From: Cellulomonas triticagri
Lineage (GTDB): Bacteria > Actinomycetota > Actinomycetes > Actinomycetales > Cellulomonadaceae
Assembly: GCF_003696205.1 (NCBI RefSeq)
Contig: NZ_RFFI01000024.1
Location: 1-39,675, forward strand
Length of the DNA: 39,675 bases
Direction of reading: 5' to 3'
Positions 22,906-31,235 of this stretch are shown here, piece by piece. Made by a program: the position numbers and the translations under genes. The notes under the pieces were generated by a model. That model searched no databases. It was not told the origin of the DNA and saw only the letters and a list, made by a program, of their open reading frames with translations. How positions within the stretch are numbered: the first letter of the stretch is position 1; every line of letters starts with the position of its first letter.

Positions 22906-24303
22906 ATGGGTCGAGGAGAGGTCTTCGTTCTGGGAGCGGGGTTCTCCCGCGCCGTGTCGGGGCACATGCCGCTCACCGATGAGCTGGGGGCGCGCCTCGT
23001 TCATCTCGACGAGCAGACGTTCGGCTCCGTGCGGGGGAGTTCGTTCGAGACGTGGCTGTCTCACCGCGCAGAGCCCCAGCCGTACCTGACCGCAACCGAG
23101 AACCTCGGGCGGCAGGCCGTGTTCAGCCGTGCCACGTCATTGATCGCGGGTGAGCTCGACGAGAGCATTGCGCGCGCCCTCGCGGAGCCGATGCCGACGT
23201 GGCTCGGCGAGTTGGTGAGCGTGTGGCACTTGCGGCGTTCCCACGTGGTGACTTTCAACTACGACACCCTCGTGGAGTGTGTGCTCCCGACGATGGAGTT
23301 CTGCGACTGGCGCACGGGCAGCCAGTTCGCGTGGGGCTCGCTGCTCGCATTCAACCCCGGTGGACCGGCCGGAAGCTCTTACAACGAGGTTCAGGGCAGC
23401 GCCGCGCCGGTCGACACCTTTCGGCTCTGGAAGCTGCACGGTTCGACGAACTGGTTCTGGGTACCTGGCGACACTTCGGGCGCGAGTGCTCGTCGGGTGA
23501 TGCTGCCGGGAGCCTTCAGATCTCCTCGACCGGTCGATGCCGAGGAGTACCACTGGATGGCACCGGGCCGTGAGCGGCTTCTGGTGCCGCCCTCGGCGCT
23601 GAAGTCGCCGTACTACGCGAACCCTGTGACACGCGAGACGTGGTCGAGCGGGTTCCGTGCACTGCGCTCTGCAGACATCGTCACCTTGATCGGGTACTCG
23701 CTTCCGGCGACGGACCTCACGACCGCAGGCATGCTGGGCGAAGCGCTGCACGGCGGAGTTGTGCGCGAGGTCCGGATCGTCGACATCTGTCCGGAGGCGG
23801 TGGTCGAGCGTGTGCGGGACCTGGCTCCTGCGAACGTCGATGTGCATGCGGTGTCTGCGGTCGATCCCGTGGCGTCGTACGCTGCGGAGCTGCTGGCGGA
23901 CGCCGCTCGGTTGTTGGTCGCCGAGCTTCGAGCCACGAGCGACGACGACGCGAGTCTGCTTCTCGTCAGTTGGGGAGATCTCGCGCGGCAGGGGAGGAGC
24001 GCGCCCATCGTGCACCTCGAGCAGTCCGATGAAGGCCGTTCAGTCCATCTGCACGCCGGCGAGATGACCACGCTCCAGGGCGCGGTGGGCGCGCCGCAGT
24101 TCTCGTCTGAACCAATCAGCCTCTCGACGCTGCGAGCAGCGATCACGAACGCTGAGCGCCTCACGGTGTCGGTCGCCGCATCCGACGGGCGTTCCACGCT
24201 CATCGCCGCGCAACCCCACCACGCGTCGACAGGCTACGGGGACGGCCGGTGGTGGGTCCTTGTTCCCGCGGGCGCAGCTCCGGCGCCGGTCGAGCACGCT
24301 TAG
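22906..24303 (+). CDS. SIR2-like NAD-binding protein, putative defence effector
   Basis: 465 residues from the ATG at 22906. The SIR2_2-type fold occupies roughly residues 5-330: the nucleotide-binding start VFVLGAGFSRAV (G10-S14), VVTFNYDTLVE with N118, LWKLHGSTNW with H178, and the Rossmann return LIGYSLPATD. N118 and H178 are the positions used for NAD cleavage in antiphage SIR2 proteins such as ThsA, so it should be an NAD hydrolase. The C-terminal ~130 residues (from about 330) are a separate strand-rich region with no recognised motif and could be a sensor. Cytoplasmic. A role in infection-triggered NAD depletion is inferred from family and context. Confidence 0.82.
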   Translation: MGRGEVFVLGAGFSRAVSGHMPLTDELGARLVHLDEQTFGSVRGSSFETWLSHRAEPQPYLTATENLGRQAVFSRATSLIAGELDESIARALAEPMPTWLGELVSVWHLRRSHVVTFNYDTLVECVLPTMEFCDWRTGSQFAWGSLLAFNPGGPAGSSYNEVQGSAAPVDTFRLWKLHGSTNWFWVPGDTSGASARRVMLPGAFRSPRPVDAEEYHWMAPGRERLLVPPSALKSPYYANPVTRETWSSGFRALRSADIVTLIGYSLPATDLTTAGMLGEALHGGVVREVRIVDICPEAVVERVRDLAPANVDVHAVSAVDPVASYAAELLADAARLLVAELRATSDDDASLLLVSWGDLARQGRSAPIVHLEQSDEGRSVHLHAGEMTTLQGAVGAPQFSSEPISLSTLRAAITNAERLTVSVAASDGRSTLIAAQPHHASTGYGDGRWWVLVPAGAAPAPVEHA

Positions 24304-24480
24304 CCCGGAGCTTCGTCCTGCCAGCGCCTTACCAGCGCAATGGCGTGGTCATCGCCGCAGGCGCGGCGGGACGTCTGTCCCCAATGCCGTTCGAGGATGC
24401 TCGGGTGCCGAAAGCTGCTGTCGTAGCGCTGACCTGTCGATACGGTGCGTGTAGGTGCATTCAGACGTTGGGGGCGCGCG

Positions 24481-24972
24481 ATGATCCCGGAGCCGACCGG
24501 TCCGTACGGGCTTCTGCCCGCAGGGTGCCACCGAGCGACGCTGGACGAGATCGCGGATGTGTTCGTCAAGCGAGCACCTTTCGCAGGAGCGCGCGACAAG
24601 CTGTGGTCGACTTTCCTCACCTATCTGGACGGGGTCTGGGTGCACCTGCCGTCCGCTCGGCTCTGGATCGACGGCGGCTTCGTTACCCACAAGGCCTGGG
24701 CCGCGCCCCACGACGTCGATGTGTGCCTCGTGGTGCGTAGCCGCGAGCTCGACGCGGTGCCGGATGCGGTGCTCGATGGCATGCTGACGAAGTTCTCGTC
24801 ATCAGGAGGACGAATCCAGCCCATGGCGGGTGCCGTCGATGCGTTCGTCGCGATGCGAGGCAGCGCAGAGGACCAGCAGTACTTCCGCAACCAGTGGTCT
24901 CGGGTGAAGGGCCCGGACCAGAGCGAGGTGCCGGGTACGGAGAAGGGGTACGTGGAGGTGCTGGCGCCATGA
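24481..24972 (+). CDS. Nucleotidyltransferase-fold protein (DUF6932-like)
   Basis: 164 residues. The segment LWIDGGFVTHKAWAAPHDVDVCLVV carries the hG[GS]...D-x-D signature of the polymerase-beta-type nucleotidyltransferase superfamily, with G65-G66 and the acidic pair D78/D80. A third acidic residue may be the Asp in AGAVDAFVAM. This is the minimal catalytic module of MNT/DUF6932-type proteins, which in several toxin-antitoxin and defence systems modify a partner protein or tRNA. The ATG at 24481 opens the gene; no strong RBS is visible. The stop overlaps the next start (ATGA), so the two products are probably made together. Assignment to DUF6932 is from memory of the family pattern. Confidence 0.72.
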   Translation: MIPEPTGPYGLLPAGCHRATLDEIADVFVKRAPFAGARDKLWSTFLTYLDGVWVHLPSARLWIDGGFVTHKAWAAPHDVDVCLVVRSRELDAVPDAVLDGMLTKFSSSGGRIQPMAGAVDAFVAMRGSAEDQQYFRNQWSRVKGPDQSEVPGTEKGYVEVLAP

Positions 24973-25907
24973 GCTCCACCGACCGACGCGAGGCGTTCGA
25001 GCGAGCCTGGAAGGCATCCTCCGGCAGCGCGAAGATGGACCGCTACCGGCGCCAGGGCTTCATGGCGATAGCGAGCGATGATCCCGAGCTCGCTGACGTG
25101 GCAGATCGGCTGTCGGCGGGCGGGCGGGCCCAGCTCGAGCTACACATCGACGAGCCCTCGTCCGCGGACCATGAAGTTCGAGCAGGTGTGCTTGGCGCAT
25201 TCATGTCTCGCGCGACCCGTGCGGTGAACGAGCTGACCAAGGCGCAGCTGGGCCGGGACCGTTGGCGTCAGGGTCTCCGGGTCCTGGCGCCTGCGCTGGG
25301 CTCGGTGCAGATCACCTTCGTGGAGCCACCCCCCAGGGACTCGACCGGTGGGCAGCTGGGCGTCGGACACGTCCCAGCTCCTGAGGCAGAGGCGATGCGC
25401 CAGCTCACCGCACTTCTCATCCTCGCGGAAGCCGATGACGAAGCGCTGGACGCCACTGTGTATCGCCTACGCGGGCCGGCTCGACGCGCAGTGCGCCTCA
25501 TGAGCGAGACCGTCGTCGATGCGTCGTGGACTGTCGAAGGCGAGCTGCGCCTGCTTCATCGTGATCCGGTTCGTTTCGCGATCACGACGGAGGGTGTCAG
25601 TCGTCTGGCTCGGGCGAGTAAGGAGACTGAGGACGAGCCCGTGCGTGCGGATCTGGCGGGGCAGGTCGATGGCTGGACGTGGTCCACCTCGTCGATGCGG
25701 TTCCTCCCGGACAGCGGACGGGCGTTCGACGTCGCTGTCCCTCCAGAGTTGGAGGACCTTGCTGCAAGGGCCAACGCGGGAAGAGAACGCGTGCACGTCC
25801 GGCTGTCTGGCGTTCGGGTCCATCCCGCCGGCGACTCGGCGACGGTTCGTACGAGCTATTGGCTGGATGCGCTGGAAGTCGACGCTCAGCTCGACACCGG
25901 GCTGTAG
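24969..25907 (+). CDS. Unrecognised protein coupled to the nucleotidyltransferase gene
   Basis: 312 residues, starting at the ATG that overlaps the preceding stop. No family was recognised. The first ~45 residues are helical and charged. Residues ~60-115 (VRAGVLGAFMSRATRAVNELTK, then VLAPALGSVQITFVEPP) suggest an alpha/beta module. A helix-rich middle (AMRQLTALLILAEADDEALD) is followed by a strand-rich C-terminal domain of about 130 residues (GELRLLHRDPVRFAITTEGV, VHVRLSGVRVHP). There is no signal peptide or membrane helix. Tight coupling to a nucleotidyltransferase suggests target and modifier, or effector and partner, but the sequence itself gives no activity. Confidence 0.7.
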   Translation: MSSTDRREAFERAWKASSGSAKMDRYRRQGFMAIASDDPELADVADRLSAGGRAQLELHIDEPSSADHEVRAGVLGAFMSRATRAVNELTKAQLGRDRWRQGLRVLAPALGSVQITFVEPPPRDSTGGQLGVGHVPAPEAEAMRQLTALLILAEADDEALDATVYRLRGPARRAVRLMSETVVDASWTVEGELRLLHRDPVRFAITTEGVSRLARASKETEDEPVRADLAGQVDGWTWSTSSMRFLPDSGRAFDVAVPPELEDLAARANAGRERVHVRLSGVRVHPAGDSATVRTSYWLDALEVDAQLDTGL

Positions 25908-26112
25908 GCCTGGTCGGCCGACGAGATTGCTCGACGTTCGCGGCTCCCCCTGCGCGGGAGGTCGGACCGAGGCCTGCGGACTCGTGCGTGATCGCGTCCT
26001 CGCTGCTGCTTCGACCTACTCGTGACTCTGAAGTGTGCAGATGCCGGAGCACGATCCTCTGGCCAGCACAGACGCGCGTGGACGACCACAGTGCTCACAC
26101 AGCAGGAGGATC

Positions 26113-26123
26113 CCCCCGCTACA
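26113..26123. other. Candidate attR core
   Basis: CCCCCGCTACA, identical to the tRNA-fMet 3' end at 20341-20351. It sits in GGATCCCCCCGCTACACAG, which has no tRNA structure upstream, so it is a detached 3' tail. Confidence 0.55.
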
Positions 26124-26142
26124 CAGCCTGACGAGAGTCGGA

Positions 26143-26184
26143 GACGAAGGCCCCCAGGGATTCCCTGGGGGCCTTCGTCGTTCC
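26143..26184. terminator. Terminator duplicate of the tRNA-fMet terminator
   Basis: GACGAAGGCCCCCAGGGA pairs with TCCCTGGGGGCCTTCGTC, followed by GTTCC. The core GGCCCCCAGGGAT...TCCCTGGGGGCC is shared with 20377-20419; only the outer base pairs differ (GACGAA versus GCCGAT), each keeping pairing. Confidence 0.75.
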
Positions 26185-26218
26185 TGCGGGCGCGGTCCCG
26201 CGGCGGCTGGTGGCGAGG

Positions 26219-26251
26219 CCCCGGGGCCCGGCGGTGCGCCGGCCCCCGGGG
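26219..26251 (-). terminator. GC-rich stem-loop after the minus-strand surface-protein gene
   Basis: CCCCGGGGCCCGGC pairs with GCCGGCCCCCGGGG with one bulge around GGTGC. It starts 6 bases past the stop of the minus-strand gene. Confidence 0.55.
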
Positions 26252-26256
26252 TTCCC

Positions 26257-29200
26257 TCAGCCGGCGACCGGCCTGCGGCGCTGCCGTGCGACGAGGACGC
26301 CCACGGCGCCCACGACCAGGAGCGCCGAGGCCCACAGCCACAGCACCGGCAGCGCGTCGGAGCCGGTCACCGCGAGCTCGGTCGTCCCGACGGCCGTCGG
26401 CGCGGCCGAGACGCTGAGCGCCGACCACCCGAGCAGGGTGCCGTCCGCGGCGAACACCGCGAGCCGGTGGTCACCCGCCGGGGCGTCCGCCGGGATGCGG
26501 ACGGTGATCGCACCCGTCGCGTCGGCCTGGGTCCAGCCGCCCCCGAGCAGGACGGGGGTGGAGAACATCCACGCCGCCACCCACTCGCCCGCGTGCTCCG
26601 CGCCGAGTGCGACGCGCACGACCTGGCCGGCCGCGGGGGAGTCGTCCGAGACCGTCACGCCACCGGGTGCCGTCGTGCCGAGGTCGGCCGCGGTGCGCGG
26701 GGTCGGCGCGGTGGCGGGACGGTCCTCGCCCGTGCCGGGCAGCGTGCCCGGGTCGGTGGGCTCCGGGGCCGGCTCGGGCGTGGTGCCCGGGTCGGTCGGG
26801 TCCGGGGTCGGCTCCGGCGAGGTGCCGGGGTCGGTCGGCTCGGGCGTCGGCTCCGGCGAGGTGCCCGGGTCGGTCGGCTCCGGGGTGGGCTCCGTGCCGT
26901 GGTCGTCCACCACGAGCGTCACCGGCTGCGACTCCCGGTAGGCCGCGATCGGCGTGCCGTCGGGGTAGACCGGCTGGGCGACGAACGCGGCCCCGTCGAG
27001 GTCGGCGGTGGCCGTGAACGACAGGGTGTCGCCCGTGACCGGCGTGCCGGTCCCGTCGACGACCACGGACGGGGCGGGCTCGCCGTCCTTCTGGACCCAC
27101 CAGCCGAGGTCGAACACGGTGCCGGGCTCGACCGAGGCCGTCAGCTCGACCGTGTCGCCCGAGTGGTAGTGGTCGGCGGGAGCCGCCACGGTCGTGACCT
27201 GGCGTGCGGCGGCGCCGTGGTCGTCGTGCTGGATCGTGCCCGGCTCGCTGGTGGCGAGCGGCTCACCGGCGGCGTCGAACATCTCGACGCGGACGCGCGT
27301 GCCGGCCAGCGCCTGCTCGGCGACGAGGTCGAGCGTGGCGGAGGTCGCGCCCTCGATGTCGACGAACTCGTCCGAGCGGGGGAGCTGCCACGACCACTGG
27401 TAGGTGTCGGTGGCCGACGCCTCCGGGAACGCGGACGCGGTCAGTTCGATGTCCCAGCCCTGGTGGTAGTGGTCGGAGAGCCCGCCGACGAAGAGGTCGT
27501 ACTCCCCGGGCTGCGCGTCGGTGAGGCGGATCGGCACGGAGGCGCCGCCCACGAAGTCGCCGGTCGAGCCTCGGTCCACGTCCAGGCGGAGGAGGCCGTT
27601 GTCGCCGAGCCCCTGCGTGATCTCGATCTGCGCGGAGGCGTCCGCGGTCTCGAGGAGCGTCGTCTGCGTGTACTGGTGGCTGGTCGGGTCGACGTCGACG
27701 TAGTACCACGTGTACCGCAGGTCGTCCGTGGTGGGGTCGACCACCGCCGCGACGTCGGCGACGTCCCCGAGGCGGTAGGCGGCGCCGTTGCCCGTGATGC
27801 CGACGTGCCGGTTCAGGACCTCGGTCGTCACCGCCGGCGACTGGCCGAGCACCTCACCGGTGGTGTCGTCGACGAGCTGGGCGACCAGCTCGTCGAGGTA
27901 CAGCGAGCTGGCGGGGACGGTCAGGCCGTCGGCCGTCGGCTGGAAGCCCTCGGACTCCGACGGGGCACCGTAGGTGGTGGTGTACGCGAACGTCCGCGTC
28001 CACCAGCGCACGGACTCGCCCGCGGCCGGGGCGCGGCCCTCCAGTCCCGCGACGACCTGGTCGCCGCGGAAGTACTGGTCCTGGATGCCGGTGATGCGCA
28101 GCGCCTCGCCGAAGCCGACGTTCTCACCGGTGACCTCCAGCGTGACGGCCGGGGTCTCGTGGAGCTTCGTGTACGCGTCGGCCGGGGTGACGACGGCCCG
28201 GAGCCGGGCGCCCGCCAGGGCCTCGGTCGCGTCGCGCACGAAGTGGCCGTTCGCGGCGATGTCGGCGTCCCGGACGTAGGACGAGCCGAGCTCGCCGAGG
28301 TCGAGGATCCAGCGGAACCGCTCGCCGTCGGCGAGGTCGTAGCCGCCGATGCGCAGGTCGATGGTCTCGCCGGTCGCGTAGGCCAGGTCCCCGTAGATGC
28401 CGAGGACCTCGTCCTGCCCGTCCTCGGCGACCGTGACGGTCGTCGCCGCCGAGGTGGAGATGTCGGACAGGTTCTCGACGGCGGGCACGTACCGCGCGGT
28501 CAGCGACCGGGCGCCGAGCCCCAGCGACGACGTCACGAACGACGCGGTGCCGGCCACGACCGGCTCGTGCCCGAGGACGGTGCTGCCGTCGAGGAACTCG
28601 ACGTACCCGTCGACCGCCGGGGTGACGGTCGCGGTCAGCGTGACGGCGTCGCCCGGGGCGATCTGCGCGGTCGACGCGGCGAGCGTCGTCTGCGTGGCGA
28701 CGTCCTCGGGGAGGTCGCCGACCACGAACGTCCACACCCCGGTGTCGGACAGCGTCTGCCCGCCGCGCTGGGCCGAGGCCTCGACGGTGAGGGCGTACGT
28801 CCCCGGTGCGGTGAACGCCCAATTGGCGTGCAGGTGCACGCCGCTGCTCGGCCGGGAGAACGACTTCAGGTCGGGGTCCGACGCGGAGGTGTCCTCGTCG
28901 CTCGACCACAGGCGCTCGCCGACCGGGGCCGTCGTGCCGTTCAGGTAGAGCTCGACGTCACCCGGGCCCTCGACGTCGACGAGGCGGAACGTGGTGTCGC
29001 CGTCGAAGGTGCCTGCCGGCACCGACTCGGTCGAGAACCCGGGCCAGATCAGGGCCGGGTCCTGCGTGATCGGGGCGAGCCAGACGTCGCTGCCGCCCGG
29101 CGCGATGAAGTCGAAGGCGTCCGTCGTGGTCGGCAGGGTCGTCCGCGCCTGCTCGGCGAGGTGGAACCACAGGTCGTCCTCGTCGTAGCGCGTGCCGCGC

Positions 29201-29427
29201 TCGGGCACGTCGGCCTTCGCGCCCAGGACCAGCGCGCCGTCCTCGAAGAACGTGGAGACGGCGTCGCTGTGCACCGCGCCGATCACGGTCTTCTCGACGG
29301 GGGCGGGCGCGGAGCCCTCCGCTGCTGCCGCGGGTGCGACGGGCAGGGCCACGAGGCTGGCCCCGGTGGCGAGCGCCGTCAGCACCCCCGTCCTGCGACG
29401 CCGTCCGACCGGTGGTTCGTTGCGCAT
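26257..29427 (-). CDS. Sortase-anchored surface protein of the anchored-repeat ABC transporter locus
   Basis: 1056 residues from the ATG at 29427 (GAGAGGACGAGGG upstream). A signal peptide (about 1-36, ending VAPAAAA) is followed by a surface-anchored repeat module (about 50-240: IGAVHSDAVSTFFEDGALVL, SDVWLAPITQDPALIWPGFS, HLHANWAFTAPGTYAL). Several Ig-like strand repeats come next, two of them opening DHYHQG and DHYHSG, with DDHG at domain ends. A 13-residue Pro/Thr/Glu repeat spans about 843-895. The C-terminus is LAVTG (1018-1022), a hydrophobic helix and RQRRRP, the LAxTG signal used by class E sortases. The protein is thus covalently wall-bound. It is divergent from the substrate-binding protein gene across two candidate Zur sites. 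Metal capture is the likely role by context. Confidence 0.85.
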   Translation of the reverse strand: MRNEPPVGRRRRTGVLTALATGASLVALPVAPAAAAEGSAPAPVEKTVIGAVHSDAVSTFFEDGALVLGAKADVPERGTRYDEDDLWFHLAEQARTTLPTTTDAFDFIAPGGSDVWLAPITQDPALIWPGFSTESVPAGTFDGDTTFRLVDVEGPGDVELYLNGTTAPVGERLWSSDEDTSASDPDLKSFSRPSSGVHLHANWAFTAPGTYALTVEASAQRGGQTLSDTGVWTFVVGDLPEDVATQTTLAASTAQIAPGDAVTLTATVTPAVDGYVEFLDGSTVLGHEPVVAGTASFVTSSLGLGARSLTARYVPAVENLSDISTSAATTVTVAEDGQDEVLGIYGDLAYATGETIDLRIGGYDLADGERFRWILDLGELGSSYVRDADIAANGHFVRDATEALAGARLRAVVTPADAYTKLHETPAVTLEVTGENVGFGEALRITGIQDQYFRGDQVVAGLEGRAPAAGESVRWWTRTFAYTTTYGAPSESEGFQPTADGLTVPASSLYLDELVAQLVDDTTGEVLGQSPAVTTEVLNRHVGITGNGAAYRLGDVADVAAVVDPTTDDLRYTWYYVDVDPTSHQYTQTTLLETADASAQIEITQGLGDNGLLRLDVDRGSTGDFVGGASVPIRLTDAQPGEYDLFVGGLSDHYHQGWDIELTASAFPEASATDTYQWSWQLPRSDEFVDIEGATSATLDLVAEQALAGTRVRVEMFDAAGEPLATSEPGTIQHDDHGAAARQVTTVAAPADHYHSGDTVELTASVEPGTVFDLGWWVQKDGEPAPSVVVDGTGTPVTGDTLSFTATADLDGAAFVAQPVYPDGTPIAAYRESQPVTLVVDDHGTEPTPEPTDPGTSPEPTPEPTDPGTSPEPTPDPTDPGTTPEPAPEPTDPGTLPGTGEDRPATAPTPRTAADLGTTAPGGVTVSDDSPAAGQVVRVALGAEHAGEWVAAWMFSTPVLLGGGWTQADATGAITVRIPADAPAGDHRLAVFAADGTLLGWSALSVSAAPTAVGTTELAVTGSDALPVLWLWASALLVVGAVGVLVARQRRRPVAG
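26743..26899 (-). repeat. 39-bp tandem repeat encoding a wall-spanning linker
   Basis: Four units encode EPTPEPTDPGTSP with small variations (DPTDPGTTP, EPAPEPTDPGTLP). Such Pro/Thr linkers usually extend a surface domain through the cell wall. Confidence 0.8.
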
Positions 29428-29525
29428 CCCTCGTCCTCTCCTGCTGCTCTGGTGGGGCCTCGCCCACCTCGCTACGGCAGGCGTCGGTGACGCGCGCGGG
29501 AGGGTGAGCACCCCTAGGTATACAT

Positions 29526-29538
29526 GATAATGAGTATC
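29526..29538. promoter_or_regulatory. Candidate Zur operator 1
   Basis: GATAATGAGTATC has GATA/TATC arms with 5-base spacing in an AT-rich patch. On the minus strand it overlaps a -10-like TATCAT for the surface-protein gene. The regulator would be the Fur-family protein encoded at 33867-34304. Confidence 0.55.
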
Positions 29539-29591
29539 GACATCGCACAGTCGGGTCACCGCGACGCCATTGGCCGTCCTCAGAGGCGACT

Positions 29592-29604
29592 GATAACCGG
29601 TATC
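29592..29604. promoter_or_regulatory. Candidate Zur operator 2
   Basis: GATAACCGGTATC repeats the GATA-N5-TATC pattern. It overlaps a GATAAC -10 element with TTGGCC (29570-29575) as -35, 16 bases apart, just upstream of the transporter operon. Confidence 0.55.
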
Positions 29605-29613
29605 GTTAGCGAC

Positions 29614-31218
29614 GTGAGGATCGTGAGCAGGCGTGCGCGCCGACGGACGGCGGCGCTCGGGCCGGTGGTCCTCGCGACCCTCGGGCTCGCCCTCGCCGGG
29701 TGCGCCGGCACCGCCGGGACGCCGGACGACCGGCTGCAGGTGGTGACCACCACGCCGGTGCTCGCCGACCTCGCCCGCCAGGTCGCCGGCGACCGGGCCC
29801 GGGTGACCTCGATCGTCCCGGACCGCGGCGACCCGCACTCCTACGAGCCCTCGCTCCGCGACGTCCGGGACGTCGTCTACGCCGACGTCGCGTTCAGCAA
29901 CTACATGCTGCTGGAGGAGCACGCGATCATCCGGACCCTGGACGCGAACCTGCGCCCGGGGGTGCCCAACGTCTCGCTGGCCGAGTCGGCGGTGAAGTAC
30001 GCCGCCGAGGTGATCCCGCTGGTCGAGAACGTCAACCTGGACACGGTCTGGCTCGGCCTGCGGGTCGCCGGGTCGGGCGCCGAGCACGGGGCCACCCGCG
30101 CCTCGCAGGTGGAGATCACCGCCACCCGGGTGGACGGGCCGGGCCAGCTCACCGCGTACCTCACCGAGACGTTCGGGTCCCCGCGGGTCTACGTCGACTC
30201 GCAGGACGGCGTCGGCACCAGCGCCGACAGCGTCACGCTCCCCGCCGAGGCCCACTCGCACATGTCGTGGACCTTCTCCGAGCCGGGCGTCTACCGGCTC
30301 GGGCTCGCGGCGCGCCTCGCGGTCACGGACGACGCCGACCCGGTGGACGTCGGCAGCGGGACCTTCACCTTCGTCGTGGGGGTGGACCCGCACGCCGTGG
30401 CCGGGCAGGCCGGCGCCGCGGTGCTCGACGCGGGCCACGCCGACCTGACCGTCGACCTCGACTCCGGCGAGCTGGTCGTGGTCGCGGACGAGGCGCCGGG
30501 CGGCGCCGCGCACGACCACGCGCACGACGGGGACCCCGGGTCGGGGCAGCGCACGTACGCCGCGGACGAGGTCGTGATCGCGGTGCCGGGCAAGGCGCTC
30601 GCCCCGGTGCCGGCGGGCCAGGGCTTCGGGTTCCTCGGGCGCGGCGACGAGCAGATCTACCAGCTGCCGCAGGCCGTGCTCGGCAAGCACGTGCACGGCG
30701 AGATCGACCCGCACCTGTGGCTGGACGTCCGCAACGCGCGCGCGTACGTCGAGATCATGCGCGACACCCTGGTCTCGGCGGACCCGGCGGGCGCCGCGGA
30801 CTACCGGGCGAACGCCGAGGCGTACCTGGACGTGCTGGCGCGGACCGACGCGTACGTCACCGAGCGGATCGCCTCGATCCCGCAGTCCCGCCGCTACCTG
30901 GTGACCACCCACGACGCGTTCGCCTACCTCGGGCGCGCCTACGGGCTCACCGTCGCGGGCTTCGTCACCCCGAACCCCGCCGTCGAGCCCAGCCTGGCCG
31001 ACCGGCGCAAGCTCGCCGAGACCATCGACGCCCTCGAGGTGCCGGCGGTGTTCCTCGAACCCGCGCTGGCCGGACGGTCCTCGGTGCTGGCCGAGGTCGC
31101 CGCGGACGCCGGCGTGCAGGTCTGCCCGATCTACTCCGACTCCTTCGGGCCGGACGTGGGCTCCTACGTCGAGCTGATGCGGTTCGACGCCGACTCCCTG
31201 GCGCGGTGCCTGGGATGA
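29614..31218 (+). CDS. ZnuA-like metal-binding lipoprotein with inserted surface-protein domain
   Basis: 534 residues from the GTG at 29614. The lipobox LALAGC places the lipidated Cys at residue 30. The protein is a cluster A-I (ZnuA/TroA-type) substrate-binding protein with predicted metal ligands H75 (PHSYEPS), H367 (DPHLWLD), H433 (TTHDAF) and D509 (YSDSFG). The two halves are split by about 200 residues (about 155-355) that resemble the surface modules of this locus: VEITATRVDGPGQLTAYL, HSHMSWTFSEPGVYRLGL, HADLTVDLDSGELVV and GFLGRGDEQIYQLPQ. A His/Asp-rich loop (AHDHAHDGD) lies inside the insert. This matches the TIGR03772 description of a substrate-binding protein with a spliced-in repeat domain. 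It is first in the operon; next gene overlap is ATGA. Confidence 0.9.
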   Translation: MRIVSRRARRRTAALGPVVLATLGLALAGCAGTAGTPDDRLQVVTTTPVLADLARQVAGDRARVTSIVPDRGDPHSYEPSLRDVRDVVYADVAFSNYMLLEEHAIIRTLDANLRPGVPNVSLAESAVKYAAEVIPLVENVNLDTVWLGLRVAGSGAEHGATRASQVEITATRVDGPGQLTAYLTETFGSPRVYVDSQDGVGTSADSVTLPAEAHSHMSWTFSEPGVYRLGLAARLAVTDDADPVDVGSGTFTFVVGVDPHAVAGQAGAAVLDAGHADLTVDLDSGELVVVADEAPGGAAHDHAHDGDPGSGQRTYAADEVVIAVPGKALAPVPAGQGFGFLGRGDEQIYQLPQAVLGKHVHGEIDPHLWLDVRNARAYVEIMRDTLVSADPAGAADYRANAEAYLDVLARTDAYVTERIASIPQSRRYLVTTHDAFAYLGRAYGLTVAGFVTPNPAVEPSLADRRKLAETIDALEVPAVFLEPALAGRSSVLAEVAADAGVQVCPIYSDSFGPDVGSYVELMRFDADSLARCLG

Positions 31219-31235
31219 CCGACCGAGAGGTGCCG

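Larger units (their letters stand above)
20341..26123. mobile_element. Putative tRNA-associated genomic island with defence-like cargo
   Basis: The left boundary is the 3' end of tRNA-fMet, CCCCCGCTACA at 20341-20351. The identical 11-mer recurs at 26113-26123. After each copy, 26-31 bases on, comes the same terminator core (GGCCCCCAGGGAT...TCCCTGGGGGCC). The genes inside use visibly more A/T at third positions than genes on either side, and none belongs to the conserved neighbourhood. No integrase, transposase or relaxase is present, so the element would be a satellite, a decayed element, or one mobilised in trans. The inference rests on the repeat, the composition and the gene content. Confidence 0.6.
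25908..26256. other. Right island junction and terminators, no gene
   Basis: This 349-base gap holds the candidate attR core (26113-26123), a terminator matching the tRNA terminator, and a second GC-rich stem-loop serving the convergent surface-protein gene. ORFs across it are broken and not protein-like. Composition returns to very high GC from about 26,180. Confidence 0.6.

Noticed and set aside
22838..23089. Short plus-strand ORF overlapping the SIR2-like gene start
   Set aside because: Different frame from the SIR2 motifs, and no protein-like features.
26035..29490. 1151-codon plus-strand frame opposite the minus-strand surface protein
   Set aside because: Composition is typical of a complementary shadow frame, and it runs through the terminators at 26143 and 26219.
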